This document shows, piece after piece, positions 52,599-62,559 of a DNA stretch of 64,000 bases. The DNA is from Paraburkholderia caffeinilytica (GTDB lineage Bacteria; Pseudomonadota; Gammaproteobacteria; Burkholderiales; Burkholderiaceae): NCBI RefSeq assembly GCF_003368325.1, contig NZ_CP031467.1:1364001-1428000 (forward strand), given 5' to 3'. The first letter of the stretch is position 1. Every line of letters starts with the position of its first letter. Made by a program: the position numbers and the translations under genes. Under the pieces are notes generated by a model, which saw only the letters and a program-made list of their open reading frames with translations, did no database searches and was not told where the DNA came from.

Positions 52599-54116
52599 TC
52601 AGCGAAGCGGCGTTTCGCCGAACCATGATTCGACGCGGCCATACAGATCGAGAAAACGCGCATAACGTTCGGCGAGCGCCGCGTCGCCTTGCGGTCCGGC
52701 AACACGCGTCGCACCCGGCGCCAGCGCGGCGAGGTCGCTCGCGTGCCAATGCCCGCCCGCCAATCCACCGAGGATAGCCGCGCCACGCGGCGCCGCGTTT
52801 GGACAATCCACGGCATACAGATCGACGTTCAGCGCGTCGGCGAGCAACTGCCGCCAGCGCGCATCGACCGAACCGCCGCCCGCGAGTTTCAGGCTCGTCA
52901 CCGTCGCGCCGCTCGCACGGATCGCATCGAGGCCGGCACGCAGCGAGAACGCGACGCCTTCGAATGCGGCGCGCATCATCGTGCCGCGTGTGTGGTCGAG
53001 CGCAAGACCGAGCCAGCCGCCCCGTGCGGCCGGATTGAGCCACGGGGTGCGCTCGCCGGTGAGGTAGGGCAGGAAGGTGAGCCCTGCTTCGGCGCTGGCG
53101 ATAGCGGCTGTTGTCTCGCCAAGGGCACCATCCGATGCGTTGCCGGCGAGACGGCTGGATGCATTGCCGATCGCAGCACTCGTCGCATCGCCGAACGCAT
53201 CACGATAAGCATCAACCCATTCATACGACAGCCAGCCGCGCACGCGCTCCAGCGCGACGCCGACGTTTTGCATCGCTGCCATCCGATACCAGTGATCGCT
53301 CGCGGCTCGATAGCGATGCAAGCCTCTCACCGCTTGCGGCGCGTGTTCGGCGAGCACGACGATTTGTCCACCGGTGCCCGTGGTGAGCAACGCGTCGCCG
53401 TCACTCGCGAGACCACTGCCGAGGGCGGCACAGGGCGTATCGGCGGCGCCAATCGCGAGCACGATGCCGGCTCGCAGGCCCAGTTCCTGCGCAGCGTTTT
53501 GCGACAAAACACCGCCCGCCGCATAGGAAGGGGCAAGCGGCGCAAACCATTCGTTCGGCAATTCGAGCCGCTCAAGCAACGCCCGATCCCACACGCCCGC
53601 AGGATCGGCGAGCGCCGTCGCGCAGGCGTCGGAAGGATCGGTTGCAATCGCTCCACCCAGCGCGACGCGCAGCCAATCCTTCGGCTGCAGGGCCCAACGC
53701 GTCTTGCGCGCGGAGTGCGGCTCGTTCTGCACGATCCAGCGCAGCAACGGACCGGCCATGCCTGGCGCAACCGGATTCGGCTGCGGCTCGGGCCACTGAT
53801 CGAGCCAGCCCAACGCACGCGTGTCGGGCCACAGCATCGCGGGGCGCACGGCTTCGCCATCGGCGTCGATCAACACGACGCCGTGCATCTGTCCGGAGAA
53901 GCCGATTGCTTGCACTTCACGGCGCAAACCGTCGGGCAAACGCGCCGCCGCGTCGCACAGCGCGCGCCACCAGGTTTGCACCGAGATTTCGGCCCATCCG
54001 GGATGCGGCGTTTCGAGTGCATACGCGACACTCGCCGCTGCCTGTTCGCAGCCGCTTTCGTCGACGATTGCCACTTTGAGGGAGCCGGTGCCGAGGTCGA
54101 TGCCAAGAAAACTCAT
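52599..54116 (-). CDS. xylB: Xylulokinase-like FGGY kinase
   Basis: This 505-residue FGGY kinase begins SFLGIDLGTGSLKVAIVD and contains GFSGQMHGVVLID, LQPKDWLRVALGG, LTTGTGGQIVVL and LKLAGGGSVDARWRQLLAD. These are xylulokinase-type motifs. It is the third FGGY kinase in 26 kb and differs clearly from the one at 38145. An Ala/Ser-rich insertion with repeated NAS/NASD (about 310-335) is unusual. No transporter or dehydrogenase gene adjoins it; it stands between frmA and the permease gene. Its substrate may be xylulose or another ketose. Confidence 0.85.
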   Translation of the reverse strand: MSFLGIDLGTGSLKVAIVDESGCEQAAASVAYALETPHPGWAEISVQTWWRALCDAAARLPDGLRREVQAIGFSGQMHGVVLIDADGEAVRPAMLWPDTRALGWLDQWPEPQPNPVAPGMAGPLLRWIVQNEPHSARKTRWALQPKDWLRVALGGAIATDPSDACATALADPAGVWDRALLERLELPNEWFAPLAPSYAAGGVLSQNAAQELGLRAGIVLAIGAADTPCAALGSGLASDGDALLTTGTGGQIVVLAEHAPQAVRGLHRYRAASDHWYRMAAMQNVGVALERVRGWLSYEWVDAYRDAFGDATSAAIGNASSRLAGNASDGALGETTAAIASAEAGLTFLPYLTGERTPWLNPAARGGWLGLALDHTRGTMMRAAFEGVAFSLRAGLDAIRASGATVTSLKLAGGGSVDARWRQLLADALNVDLYAVDCPNAAPRGAAILGGLAGGHWHASDLAALAPGATRVAGPQGDAALAERYARFLDLYGRVESWFGETPLR

Positions 54117-54541
54117 GGGCGATAGGACGTCAATTTGAGCCTGGGAATAAGCACGCGAGAGGTGCCTGGAACGGCGTATTTTCCATCACTGCTGCACGGT
54201 TCCGGAAACGCGCCCGAATGCACGCTGAAAACCGGGAATCGCGGGTTAACCCCGCCACGCCGCGAGCCGCGCAAAAACAGCACTATGCGTCGAGCGAGAT
54301 ACACCTCATTGATTCTCACACATAACCCGTCACCACGGGCGCGCGCGGTACGTGAACGCCCATCGCCGCCGCATGGGGCTGACGGCCGATTTGTGCGGCG
54401 CACGCATTTCTTTTGCCTTTCAAACGGGTCTCATCCATATCGTCGCCGGGAATGCCGGAATAGGCTCCAGTGGTCTTGTTGCAGTTTTTCGTTCCGCATA
54501 CCTTGGAGCCATCCCAAAACGAGATGGTGGAGAGAGACAAA
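54117..54541. other. Divergent gap, FGGY kinase / NCS2 permease
   Basis: No gene is supported in these 425 bases. Near 54475-54505 there is a weak TTGTTG-N17-TACCTT that could be the permease promoter. The 24 codons upstream of the chosen permease start are in frame but not conserved. A GGTGGAGAGAGA purine run acts as ribosome site. Confidence 0.35.
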
Positions 54542-55954
54542 ATGCAATCGAACACGGTTCACCCGTGCGACGAGCGACTGCCCGCGGGCCAGTTGCTGAC
54601 GCTCGGCATTCAGCACGTTCTGGTGATGTACGCAGGCGCTGTTGCGGTGCCGCTGATCATCGGCGCGGCGCTGCAATTGCCGAAAGACCAGATCGCGTTC
54701 CTGATTAGCGCCGACCTGTTTTCCTGCGGCATCGCCACGCTGATTCAAACCCTCGGACTGTGGATCTTCGGCATCCGTCTGCCGGTCATCATGGGCTGCA
54801 CGTTCGCGGCGGTCGGTCCGATGGTCGCGATCGGCACCAATCCGTCGCTCGGCATTCTCGACATCTTCGGCTCGACGATCGCGGCCGGCGTGATCGGCAT
54901 CCTTCTCGCACCGGCGGTCGGCAAGCTGCTGCGCTTTTTCCCACCGGTGGTGATCGGCGTGGTGATCTCGGTGATCGGCCTCTCGCTGATGGAGGTGGGC
55001 ATCAACTGGGCGGCCGGCGGCGTGGGCAATCCCGATTACGGCAACCCGATTTATCTGGGCCTGTCGCTCCTCGTGTTGATGCTGATCCTCCTGATCAACA
55101 AATTCGCCAAGGGCTTCCTCGCCAATATCTCGGTGCTGCTCGGCATCGTTGCGGGTTTCATCATCGCGCTGGCGCTCGGCCGCGTGAACATGGACGGCGT
55201 CACGCACGCGCCGTGGGTCGGCATCGTGATGCCGTTCCACTTCGGCCTGCCGCATTTCGATCCGCTCGCGATCGCGACGATGGTCACCGTGATGTTCGTC
55301 ACCTTCATCGAATCGACCGGCATGTTCCTCGCGGTCGGCGACATGGTCGATCGTCCGGTGGATCAGAAGACGCTGGTGCGCGGTCTGCGCGTCGACGGTC
55401 TGGGCACGTTGATCGGCGGCATCTTCAATTCGTTTCCCCACACCTCGTTCTCGCAGAACGTCGGCCTGATCGGCGTGACGGGCGTGAAGAGCCGCTTTGT
55501 CTGCGCGATGGGCGGCGTGATCCTGGTGCTGCTGGGCCTGTTCCCGAAGATGGCGCAAGTGGTGGCCTCGGTGCCGGCCTTCGTGCTCGGCGGTGCGGGC
55601 ATCGTGATGTTCGGCATGGTCGCGGCGAACGGCATCAAGGTGCTGGCCAAGGTCGACTTCGTGAAGAACCACCACAATCTGTTCATCGTCGCGGTCAGTA
55701 TCGGCATGGGTCTCGTGCCGGTGGTGTCGCCGCAATTTTTCTCGAAGCTGCCGCCGGCGTTGTCGCCGCTCTTGCATAGCGGGATTTTGCTGGCGTCGGT
55801 GTCGGCGGTCGTGCTGAACCTGATCTTCAACGGCGTGAAGAGCGAGAAGAAGGCGCAGTGCGAAATTCGCAAGGCCGGACATGATTTCGACGGACGCGGC
55901 GGTGTTGAGTCGACGGGCGGCGATGAGATGCTGCGCGCGGTGGATCTGCACTGA
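54542..55954 (+). CDS. NCS2 family nucleobase permease (xanthine/uracil type)
   Basis: This is a 470-residue inner-membrane permease of the nucleobase:cation symporter-2 family with about 12 to 14 spans. The substrate-binding region in span 8 has FIESTGMFLAVGD and the family QN motif stands in FPHTSFSQNVGLIG. These favour a purine (xanthine, uric acid) transporter over uracil, but this is not certain. The final 30 residues are charged and cytoplasmic. The start at 54542 is supported by the purine run before it; the frame is open 24 codons more. A bidirectional terminator follows at 56064. Confidence 0.9.
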   Translation: MQSNTVHPCDERLPAGQLLTLGIQHVLVMYAGAVAVPLIIGAALQLPKDQIAFLISADLFSCGIATLIQTLGLWIFGIRLPVIMGCTFAAVGPMVAIGTNPSLGILDIFGSTIAAGVIGILLAPAVGKLLRFFPPVVIGVVISVIGLSLMEVGINWAAGGVGNPDYGNPIYLGLSLLVLMLILLINKFAKGFLANISVLLGIVAGFIIALALGRVNMDGVTHAPWVGIVMPFHFGLPHFDPLAIATMVTVMFVTFIESTGMFLAVGDMVDRPVDQKTLVRGLRVDGLGTLIGGIFNSFPHTSFSQNVGLIGVTGVKSRFVCAMGGVILVLLGLFPKMAQVVASVPAFVLGGAGIVMFGMVAANGIKVLAKVDFVKNHHNLFIVAVSIGMGLVPVVSPQFFSKLPPALSPLLHSGILLASVSAVVLNLIFNGVKSEKKAQCEIRKAGHDFDGRGGVESTGGDEMLRAVDLH

Positions 55955-56063
55955 GCGTCGGACTGCACGCAGCGCGGTTCGGCAGAGATTGCGCTGAGCG
56001 CGGGTGTTGAGCTGAGTTGGGCCGATCCCGGTTGAGTCGATCCGGGTTGACCTGAGTACCAAC

Positions 56064-56096
56064 AAAAAAACGCCACGGCATGCCGTGGCGTTTTTT
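56064..56096. terminator. Bidirectional terminator between NCS2 permease and oprB
   Basis: An A-run, the perfect palindrome CGCCACGGCATGCCGTGGCG and a T-run lie between convergent genes. It is a textbook two-way terminator. Confidence 0.93.
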
Positions 56097-56163
56097 ATTA
56101 CCGGCGACACAGGACGGCTTCGCTGAAGCCGAAAACCGCCCTACGCGCCTGCCGCTACAAGAC

Positions 56164-57681
56164 TCAACCCGCGGTCGCTGCCGAAGCCGCCGCCGGCGCA
56201 CTCGCCGCACCGTAATCGACCGGTGCATCGGCCGGACGCGGCTGCTCGCCGGCCCGCTCGATCCAGCCGCCGCCGAGTGCCTGGTACAGCGTGACCAGGT
56301 TCTGCAGACGCTGCATGCGCGCGGTCACCAGCAACTGCTGTGCGGTATACAGATCGGTCTGCGCGGTCAGCACCGACAGATAGCTGTCGACGCCGTTCGT
56401 ATAACGCAGATTCGACAGATCCAGCCGGCGCTGTTCGGCAAAGGTATTGCGCTCGAGTGCCTGGATCTGCTGGTCGTATGTGCCACGCGCCGCCAGCGCG
56501 TCCGCCACTTCGCGGAAGGCCGTCTGGATCGCTTTTTCATACGTCGCGATCTGGATGTTCTTCTGCACCGTGGCGAGGTCGAGATTGGCCTTGTTCTCGC
56601 CGCCTTCGAAAATCGGCAAGGTGATCGACGGCGCAAAGCTCCACGCTGCCGAACCCGGCTTGAACAGACCGCCGAGCGTCGGGCTCAGCGTGCCGAAACT
56701 GCCGGTCAGCGAGACTTTCGGGAAGAACGCCGCACGCGCCGCGCCGATGTTCGCGTTGGCCGCAAGCAGGTTCTCCTCGGCCTCCATGATGTCCGGACGA
56801 CGTGTCAGCAGATCGGACGGCAGACCCGCCGGAACATCCGTCAGCAGGTTCTGATTGTCCAGCGACATGCCGGCCGGCAGATCGTCGGGCAACGGCTCGC
56901 CGAGCAGCAACACGAGTGCGTTATCCGCCTGGGCCCGCAGACGCGCCTGCGACTGCAGGTTAGAGTTCGCCTGCTCGACTACCGTTTGCGCCTGCCGCAG
57001 GTCCAGTTCCGAACCCGTGCCGTTGTCGAACTGCAGCTTGGTGATCCGGTATGACTCCTGCGCGGTCTTGAGCGTGTTCTGCGTAACCTTCAGCAGATCG
57101 TCCAGCTCGAGCACCGTCATGTACTGATTCGCCACCTGCGAGACCAGCGAGATTTCCGCGGCCTTGCGTGCCTGAGCGGTAGCGAGGTATTGAGCCAACG
57201 CCTGATCCTTCAGACTCTGAAGCCGCCCGAAGAAGTCGATCTCCCAGGAGGCGTTCAGCCCCACCGAGTAAGTGTTGCTGATCGTCAGGCCGGTGGACGA
57301 CAGATCTTTCGGCGTGCGCTGCTTGGTTTGCGACGCCGCGGCGTCCAGCGTCGGGAACAGCGCCGCACGCGTGATCCGGTACTGCGCCTGCGATGCCTGG
57401 ATGTTCAGCACCGACACGCGCAGATCGCGGTTGTTCTTCAGCGCGATTTCGATCAGCCGCTGCAAACGCGCATCGACGAAGAAATCACGCCAGCCGATAT
57501 CGGCGGCCGCCTGGCCGTTCGCGGTACGCGAGCCACCCGCCGCGCCCGGCTGCGTGTCGTACACGCCGCCGGCCGGGAAGGTCGCCGTCACGGGAGCATC
57601 CGGGCGATGGTACTTCGGCGCCATCGTGCAACCCGCGGCGAACAGCGCAACCGCCACTGCAATCAAAGAGTGTTTTTGCAT
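56164..57681 (-). CDS. oprB: Outer-membrane efflux lipoprotein (OprM/OprB type)
   Basis: This 505-residue protein is the outer-membrane channel of a tripartite RND pump. The lipobox LFAAGC places the lipidated cysteine at residue 18. Two repeated OEP domains follow (about 65-260 and 280-465), with the NATLADADNALV-type AQADNALVLLLGEP and a DIMEAEENLLAANANIGAARAA block split over about residues 325-345. The ATG at 57681 lies one base after the pump gene stop (TGAG-ATG). It is the third gene of bpeA-bpeB-oprB. The C-terminal 35 residues are Ala-rich. Confidence 0.93.
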   Translation of the reverse strand: MQKHSLIAVAVALFAAGCTMAPKYHRPDAPVTATFPAGGVYDTQPGAAGGSRTANGQAAADIGWRDFFVDARLQRLIEIALKNNRDLRVSVLNIQASQAQYRITRAALFPTLDAAASQTKQRTPKDLSSTGLTISNTYSVGLNASWEIDFFGRLQSLKDQALAQYLATAQARKAAEISLVSQVANQYMTVLELDDLLKVTQNTLKTAQESYRITKLQFDNGTGSELDLRQAQTVVEQANSNLQSQARLRAQADNALVLLLGEPLPDDLPAGMSLDNQNLLTDVPAGLPSDLLTRRPDIMEAEENLLAANANIGAARAAFFPKVSLTGSFGTLSPTLGGLFKPGSAAWSFAPSITLPIFEGGENKANLDLATVQKNIQIATYEKAIQTAFREVADALAARGTYDQQIQALERNTFAEQRRLDLSNLRYTNGVDSYLSVLTAQTDLYTAQQLLVTARMQRLQNLVTLYQALGGGWIERAGEQPRPADAPVDYGAASAPAAASAATAG

Positions 57682-57682
57682 C

Positions 57683-60600
57683 TCAATGTCCGTCCTTGCC
57701 CGAGCCGTTACCGTCCGACGCGCCGCCTTGCGGATCACGCGGATGGTGCTGGTTGTAGTGTTCGAGCGCTGCATCCGGGTCTTCCTGTTCGCCGCCGAAC
57801 TTCGCGCGGACCACGACGAAGAACATCGGGATCATGAAAATCGCGAGGAAGGTCGCCGTCAACATCCCGCCGATCACGCCGGTACCGATCGCGTGCTGGC
57901 TGGCCGAGCCCGCGCCGTTACTGATCGCGAGCGGCATCACGCCGAGAATGAACGCAAGCGAAGTCATCAGAATCGGACGCAACCGCAGACGCGCCGCTTC
58001 CAGCGCGGCCTCGATCGGCCCCATGCCTTGACCCTGCTGCAGTTCCCGGGCGAACTCCACGATCAGAATCGCATTCTTCGCCGACAGCCCCACCGTGGTC
58101 AACAGACCCACCTGGAAGAACACGTCGTTCTCGAGCCCACGCAGCGTAGCGGCCAGCAGTGCGCCCACCACGCCGAGCGGCACCACCATGATCACCGAGA
58201 ACGGGATCGACCAGCTTTCATACAACGCGGCGAGACACAGGAAAACGACGAGGATCGAAATACCGTACAGAATCGGCGCCTGCGAACCGGACTGGCGTTC
58301 CTGCAACGACAGACCTGTCCATTCGTAGCCGATACCCGCCGGCAGCTTCGCCGCGATGGCTTCCATGGCTCCCATCGCCTGGCCGGTACTCTTGCCCTGG
58401 GCTGCCGCGCCCTGGATTTCGACAGCGGAGATACCGTTGTAGCGTTCGAGCTTCGGCGACCCATATGTCCAGCTGCCGGACGCAAACGAGTTGAGCGGCG
58501 CCATCCCGCCCGATGCGTTGCGCACGTACCAGTTGTTCAGATCTTCCGGATTCATGCGGAACGGTGCATCGCCCTGCACGTACACCTTCTTGATCCGGCC
58601 ATCGGTATCGAGGAAGTTGTTCACATAGACCGAGGCCCACGCGATCGAGAACGTCTGATCGATTGCCGACAGCGACACGCCCAACGCCGACGCCTTTTCG
58701 TGATCGATCGAGATCTTGAACTGCGGCGTATCGTTCAGGCCGTTCGGACGCACCTGCGCGAGCAGCGGATCCTTCGCGGCCATCCCAAGCAGCATGTTGC
58801 GCGCTTCCATCAGCTTCGCGTGGCCCAGACCGCTCCGATCCTGCAACTCGAAGTCGAACCCCGATGCCGTGCCCAGTTCCGGAATGGACGGCGGATTCAC
58901 CGGATACACCAACGCGTCCTTGTACGACGAGAAGTGCATGAACATCCGGCCGATCAACGCCTGCACCTTCTGGTTCGTATGCTGGCGCTCGGCGTAGCCC
59001 TTCAGCTTCACGAACACGAGACCGGCATTCTGGCCGCGGCCCGCGAAGCTGAATCCGTTCACCGTAAACGCCGATTCGACGATGTCCTTTTCCTGGTTCA
59101 GCACGTAGTCGGACACATCCTGAAGGGCATGCGCCGTACGCTCCTGGGTCGAGCCGGCCGGCGTTTGCACCAGCACGAACATGATCCCCTGGTCTTCGTC
59201 AGGCAGGAACGACTTCGGCAGACGCACGAACAGCAGACCGACCGCGACGATCACCACCAGGTAGATGATGAGCCACCGGCCCGAACGCTTGATCACGTGG
59301 TGCACGCCGGAGTGGTACTTGTCGCGGCTCGTCTCGAAGGTCCGGTTGAACCAGCCGAAGAAGCCCTTCTTCACTTCGTGATGGCCCTTCGGGATCGGCT
59401 TGAGAATCGTCGCGCACAGCGCCGGCGTGAGAATCAACGCGACCAGCACCGACAACACCATCGCCGCCACGATCGTCAGCGAGAACTGCCGGTAAATCGC
59501 ACCGACCGAACCGCTCGAGAACGCGACCGGCACAAACACCGCCGACAGCACGAGCGCCACGCCAACCAGCGCGCCGGTGATCTGCTCCATTGCCTTGCGG
59601 GTGGCGTCGCGTGGCGACAGTCCCTCCTCGGCCATCACCCGCTCGACGTTTTCCACCACCACGATCGCATCGTCCACCAGCAGACCGATTGCGAGCACCA
59701 GGCCGAACATCGACAGCACGTTGATCGAGAAGCCCACCGCGCTCATGATCGCGAACGTGCCCAGCAGCACCACCGGCACCGCGATCGTCGGAATCAACGT
59801 CGCGCGGAGGTTCTGCAGGAACAGGTACATCACGAGGAACACCAGCACGATGCCTTCGAGCAGCGTCTTCACCACGTCTTCGATCGACAGGCGCACGAAC
59901 GGCGTCGTGTCATACGGGTACTTCACGACGAGGCCGTGCGGGAAGTACTTCGACAGATCGTCGATCTTCGACTTCACGTTCTTCGCGGTCTGCAGCGCGT
60001 TGGCGCCCGTCGCGAGCTGAATGCCGAGACCCGCTGTCGGCTTGCCGTTGTAGTGCGTATCGAAGTTGTAGTTTTCGCCGCCCAGCTCGACGCGCCCGAC
60101 GTCCCTGATGCGCACTTGCGAGCCGTCCGTGTTCACCTTCAGCAGCACGTTGCCGAACTGCTCAGGCGTATTCAGCAGCGTCGCCTCGGTAATCGTGGCC
60201 TGCAGCATCTGGCCCGGCACCGAAGGCGTACCGCCCAGCGAGCCGCCGGCCACCTGGACGTTCTGCGCCTGCAGCGCGGTCTGGACATCGACCGGCGTCA
60301 GATTGAACTTGTTCAGCTTCGACGCATCGAGCCAGATCCGCATTGCGTACTGCGTGCCGAACAGCGTCACGGTACCCACGCCGTCGAGACGGCTGATCGG
60401 GTCCTTGACGTTCGACGCGACATAGTTCGCGAGGTCGATCTTGTTCATGCTGCCGTCTTCGGAATTGAACGCCAGCACGAGCAGGAAGCTGCTGCTCGAC
60501 TTGGTGACGTTAATCCCTTGCTGCTGCACGATGGTCGGCAGAAGCGGCGTCGCCAGTTGCAGCTTGTTCTGCACCTGCACCTGGGCGATGTCCGGATTCG

Positions 60601-60892
60601 TGCCGGCCGCGAACGTCAGCGTGATGGTCGCCGTACCGGAGTCGTCCGACGTGGACGACAGGTACAGCAGGTGGTCGAGGCCGCTCATCTGCTGCTCGAT
60701 CACCTGCGTGACGGTGTCTTCCACCGTCTTCGCCGACGCGCCCGGATACACGGCGCTGATCTGCACCGCCGGAGGCGCGATGGTCGGATATTGCGCGATC
60801 GGCAGCGTAAACACCGACGCGATACCCGCGAGCATCAGGATGATGGCGATCACCCATGCAAAAATCGGGCGATCAATAAAGAACTTTGCCAT
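57683..60892 (-). CDS. bpeB: RND multidrug efflux pump, inner-membrane component
   Basis: This 1069-residue HAE1-type RND transporter (AcrB/MexB/BpeB class) has 12 spans and two large periplasmic loops. The proton relay shows [17 protein letters not shown] in span 4 (paired Asp near 407-408) and [13 protein letters not shown] (Lys) in span 10. The N-terminal [14 protein letters not shown] is standard. It exports amphiphilic antibiotics, dyes and, in B. pseudomallei, has been tied to aminoglycoside/macrolide efflux and quorum-signal export. Gap to bpeA is 15 bases. Regulation is inferred through BpeR at the bpeA promoter. Confidence 0.95.
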   Translation of the reverse strand: MAKFFIDRPIFAWVIAIILMLAGIASVFTLPIAQYPTIAPPAVQISAVYPGASAKTVEDTVTQVIEQQMSGLDHLLYLSSTSDDSGTATITLTFAAGTNPDIAQVQVQNKLQLATPLLPTIVQQQGINVTKSSSSFLLVLAFNSEDGSMNKIDLANYVASNVKDPISRLDGVGTVTLFGTQYAMRIWLDASKLNKFNLTPVDVQTALQAQNVQVAGGSLGGTPSVPGQMLQATITEATLLNTPEQFGNVLLKVNTDGSQVRIRDVGRVELGGENYNFDTHYNGKPTAGLGIQLATGANALQTAKNVKSKIDDLSKYFPHGLVVKYPYDTTPFVRLSIEDVVKTLLEGIVLVFLVMYLFLQNLRATLIPTIAVPVVLLGTFAIMSAVGFSINVLSMFGLVLAIGLLVDDAIVVVENVERVMAEEGLSPRDATRKAMEQITGALVGVALVLSAVFVPVAFSSGSVGAIYRQFSLTIVAAMVLSVLVALILTPALCATILKPIPKGHHEVKKGFFGWFNRTFETSRDKYHSGVHHVIKRSGRWLIIYLVVIVAVGLLFVRLPKSFLPDEDQGIMFVLVQTPAGSTQERTAHALQDVSDYVLNQEKDIVESAFTVNGFSFAGRGQNAGLVFVKLKGYAERQHTNQKVQALIGRMFMHFSSYKDALVYPVNPPSIPELGTASGFDFELQDRSGLGHAKLMEARNMLLGMAAKDPLLAQVRPNGLNDTPQFKISIDHEKASALGVSLSAIDQTFSIAWASVYVNNFLDTDGRIKKVYVQGDAPFRMNPEDLNNWYVRNASGGMAPLNSFASGSWTYGSPKLERYNGISAVEIQGAAAQGKSTGQAMGAMEAIAAKLPAGIGYEWTGLSLQERQSGSQAPILYGISILVVFLCLAALYESWSIPFSVIMVVPLGVVGALLAATLRGLENDVFFQVGLLTTVGLSAKNAILIVEFARELQQGQGMGPIEAALEAARLRLRPILMTSLAFILGVMPLAISNGAGSASQHAIGTGVIGGMLTATFLAIFMIPMFFVVVRAKFGGEQEDPDAALEHYNQHHPRDPQGGASDGNGSGKDGH

Positions 60893-60907
60893 GAAGCAGG
60901 CTCCCTG

Positions 60908-62131
60908 TTATTTCGCGGCCGATGCAGCGGACGCAGCCTGCGCCGTCTGTGCACCGCTGGCCGCCGGCGCTTCCTGAGCAGTTGCGTCGGAGGCTGGCGT
61001 TGGCGCGGGAACTGTCTTGACCGTCATGCCCGGACGCACCTTGTCGGTACCGAGCACGATTACGCGGTCACCCGGGTTCAGGCCGCTCTCGACCACCCAG
61101 TTCGAACCGTAGGTCGACGAGGTGACGAGCTGGCGCACCCCGACCTTGTTCTGCGCGTCGACAACGAGCGCGGTCGGCTGGCCCTTCGCATCGTGCGTGA
61201 TGCCCGATTGCGGCACGACGATTGCCTTGTCATTGACGCCTTCGTCGATGCGCGCCCGCACGAACATGCCCGGCAGCAGGACGCGGTCCTTGTTCTGGAA
61301 GATCGCGCGGATCGTGACCGAACCGGTGCCCTGGTCGACCGTGACGTCGGTGAACTGCAGCTTGCCCTGTTCGGAATAGGTGCGGCCGTCTTCGAGAATC
61401 AGCGTGACTTTCGCCGCGTCCGGGCCGTTCGTCTTCAGGCGCCCTTCCTGCACCTGACGGCGCAGCTTCAGCCCGTCGAGGCTCGACTGGGTCAAGTCCA
61501 CGTAGACCGGATCGAGTTGCTGAACCGTCGACATCAGCGTGGCCGCGCTAGCCTGCACGTACGCGCCCGGCGTGACCTGGGAAATGCCGACCTGGCCGGT
61601 CACCGGCGAAGTCACGTCCGTATAGCCGAGATTGATTTGCGCCGTATCGACCGCGGCCTTGCCGGACGCCACGTCTGCCGCGGCCTGTCCTTCCGCGGCG
61701 ACCGCGTTGTCGTAGTCCTGCTTGCTGACCGCATTGGCCGCGACCAGCACCTTGTAGCGGTTTGCCTGCGCGGTGGTGGTGGCGAGATTCGCCTGAGCCT
61801 TCGCAAGCGTTGCCTTGGCGCTGTTCAGCGCCGCGATGTACGGCGCTGGATCGATCTTGTACAGACGCTGGCCGGCCTTGACCTGGCTGCCCTCGGTGAA
61901 TTCGCGGCGCAGCACGATGCCGTCGACCCGCGCACGCACTTGCGCCACGAGGAACGCGTTGGTACGGCCCGGCAATTCGGTGGTGACCGGCACAGAAGTC
62001 GGCTGTACCGTGACGATGGCAACCTCGGGCGTTTGTTGCGGCGGGGCAGATTGTTTTGGTCCGCACGCTGCCAGCAATACGGCAGCCGTCGCGGCACTGA
62101 TTAAGCGGAATGGAACCCGTTCGACGCGCAT
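60908..62131 (-). CDS. bpeA: RND efflux periplasmic adaptor lipoprotein
   Basis: This 407-residue membrane-fusion protein has the lipobox LLAAC with Cys23. Lipoyl, alpha-hairpin and beta-barrel domains follow in order (VRARVDGIVLRREFTEGSQV, the coil with AKATLAKAQANLATT, and SPVTGQVGISQVTPGAYV). It links BpeB to the outer-membrane channel. The N-terminus MRVERVPFRL and overall sequence look like B. pseudomallei BpeA. The start at 62131 has GAGGT seven bases upstream; the frame is open 43 codons more, but over the regulatory region. The C-terminal Ala/Ser-rich tail of about 30 residues is outside the conserved part. Confidence 0.95.
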   Translation of the reverse strand: MRVERVPFRLISAATAAVLLAACGPKQSAPPQQTPEVAIVTVQPTSVPVTTELPGRTNAFLVAQVRARVDGIVLRREFTEGSQVKAGQRLYKIDPAPYIAALNSAKATLAKAQANLATTTAQANRYKVLVAANAVSKQDYDNAVAAEGQAAADVASGKAAVDTAQINLGYTDVTSPVTGQVGISQVTPGAYVQASAATLMSTVQQLDPVYVDLTQSSLDGLKLRRQVQEGRLKTNGPDAAKVTLILEDGRTYSEQGKLQFTDVTVDQGTGSVTIRAIFQNKDRVLLPGMFVRARIDEGVNDKAIVVPQSGITHDAKGQPTALVVDAQNKVGVRQLVTSSTYGSNWVVESGLNPGDRVIVLGTDKVRPGMTVKTVPAPTPASDATAQEAPAASGAQTAQAASAASAAK

Positions 62132-62397
62132 GGAGCGACCTCTGTCAATGACTGAGAATGAAAAAGTGCGCGCATCCCTACCCCGGGGACGACAGCGCAC
62201 ACATGCGTCTTGCGACGCCAGACCGGAAGCCCGAGGATGCAAACACACCTGCAAGGGCATCCTGAGCGAAATGCGCCATACCGGGGAAATGCCGCACGGC
62301 GCCGCCCGTCGGGGCGCGGCACAAGAGCGTTTTGAAAGGCAACAGTGACGGATATTAACCGGTCGTCACGGCTTGGGCTATCCGATCGTGGGATGCT
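62132..62397. other. Leader of the bpeA operon
   Basis: These 266 bases lie between the bpeA ATG and its promoter. They contain no gene I support. The transcript would start near 62390, giving a leader of about 260 bases; no clear riboswitch or attenuator stem is visible. Confidence 0.4.
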
Positions 62398-62427
62398 ATT
62401 ATATATACATCCACGAATGCATGTAAA
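62398..62427 (-). promoter_or_regulatory. bpeA promoter with overlapping AcrR-type operator
   Basis: On the minus strand TTTACA (62422-62427), an 18-base spacer and a perfect TATAAT (62398-62403) form a strong promoter. Bases 62402-62425 match the 24-base E. coli AcrR operator (TACATACATTTGTGAATG...) at 18 positions as I recall it, with palindromic TACATCCA/GAATGCATGTA halves. BpeR bound here would cover the spacer and -35. Confidence 0.75.
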
Positions 62428-62559
62428 AGTGCGTTTACGTTTTTGTGGGCAGGGGACCCGCAAGATCGCTTCGTAAATTGCTTAACAGCAGACAGATTGT
62501 CATCGAGCGTACTTAAAAGCGCCCGGGAAAACCCCACAATCAGGGCAGGTCACGACAAT

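Noticed and set aside
52689..54125. 478-codon plus-strand frame opposite the FGGY kinase
   Set aside because: It is antisense to a recognisable kinase and is Arg-rich without motifs.
54431..56110. 559-codon minus-strand frame opposite the NCS2 permease
   Set aside because: It has extreme His/Arg/Asp content, no domain, and no ribosome site; the plus-strand permease is convincing.
57272..62104. 1610-codon open frame on the plus strand opposite the efflux operon
   Set aside because: It is antisense to bpeA, bpeB and oprB, which have clear family matches. Long antisense frames are common in high-GC genes with biased codon use, and the product is Arg/His-rich with no domain.
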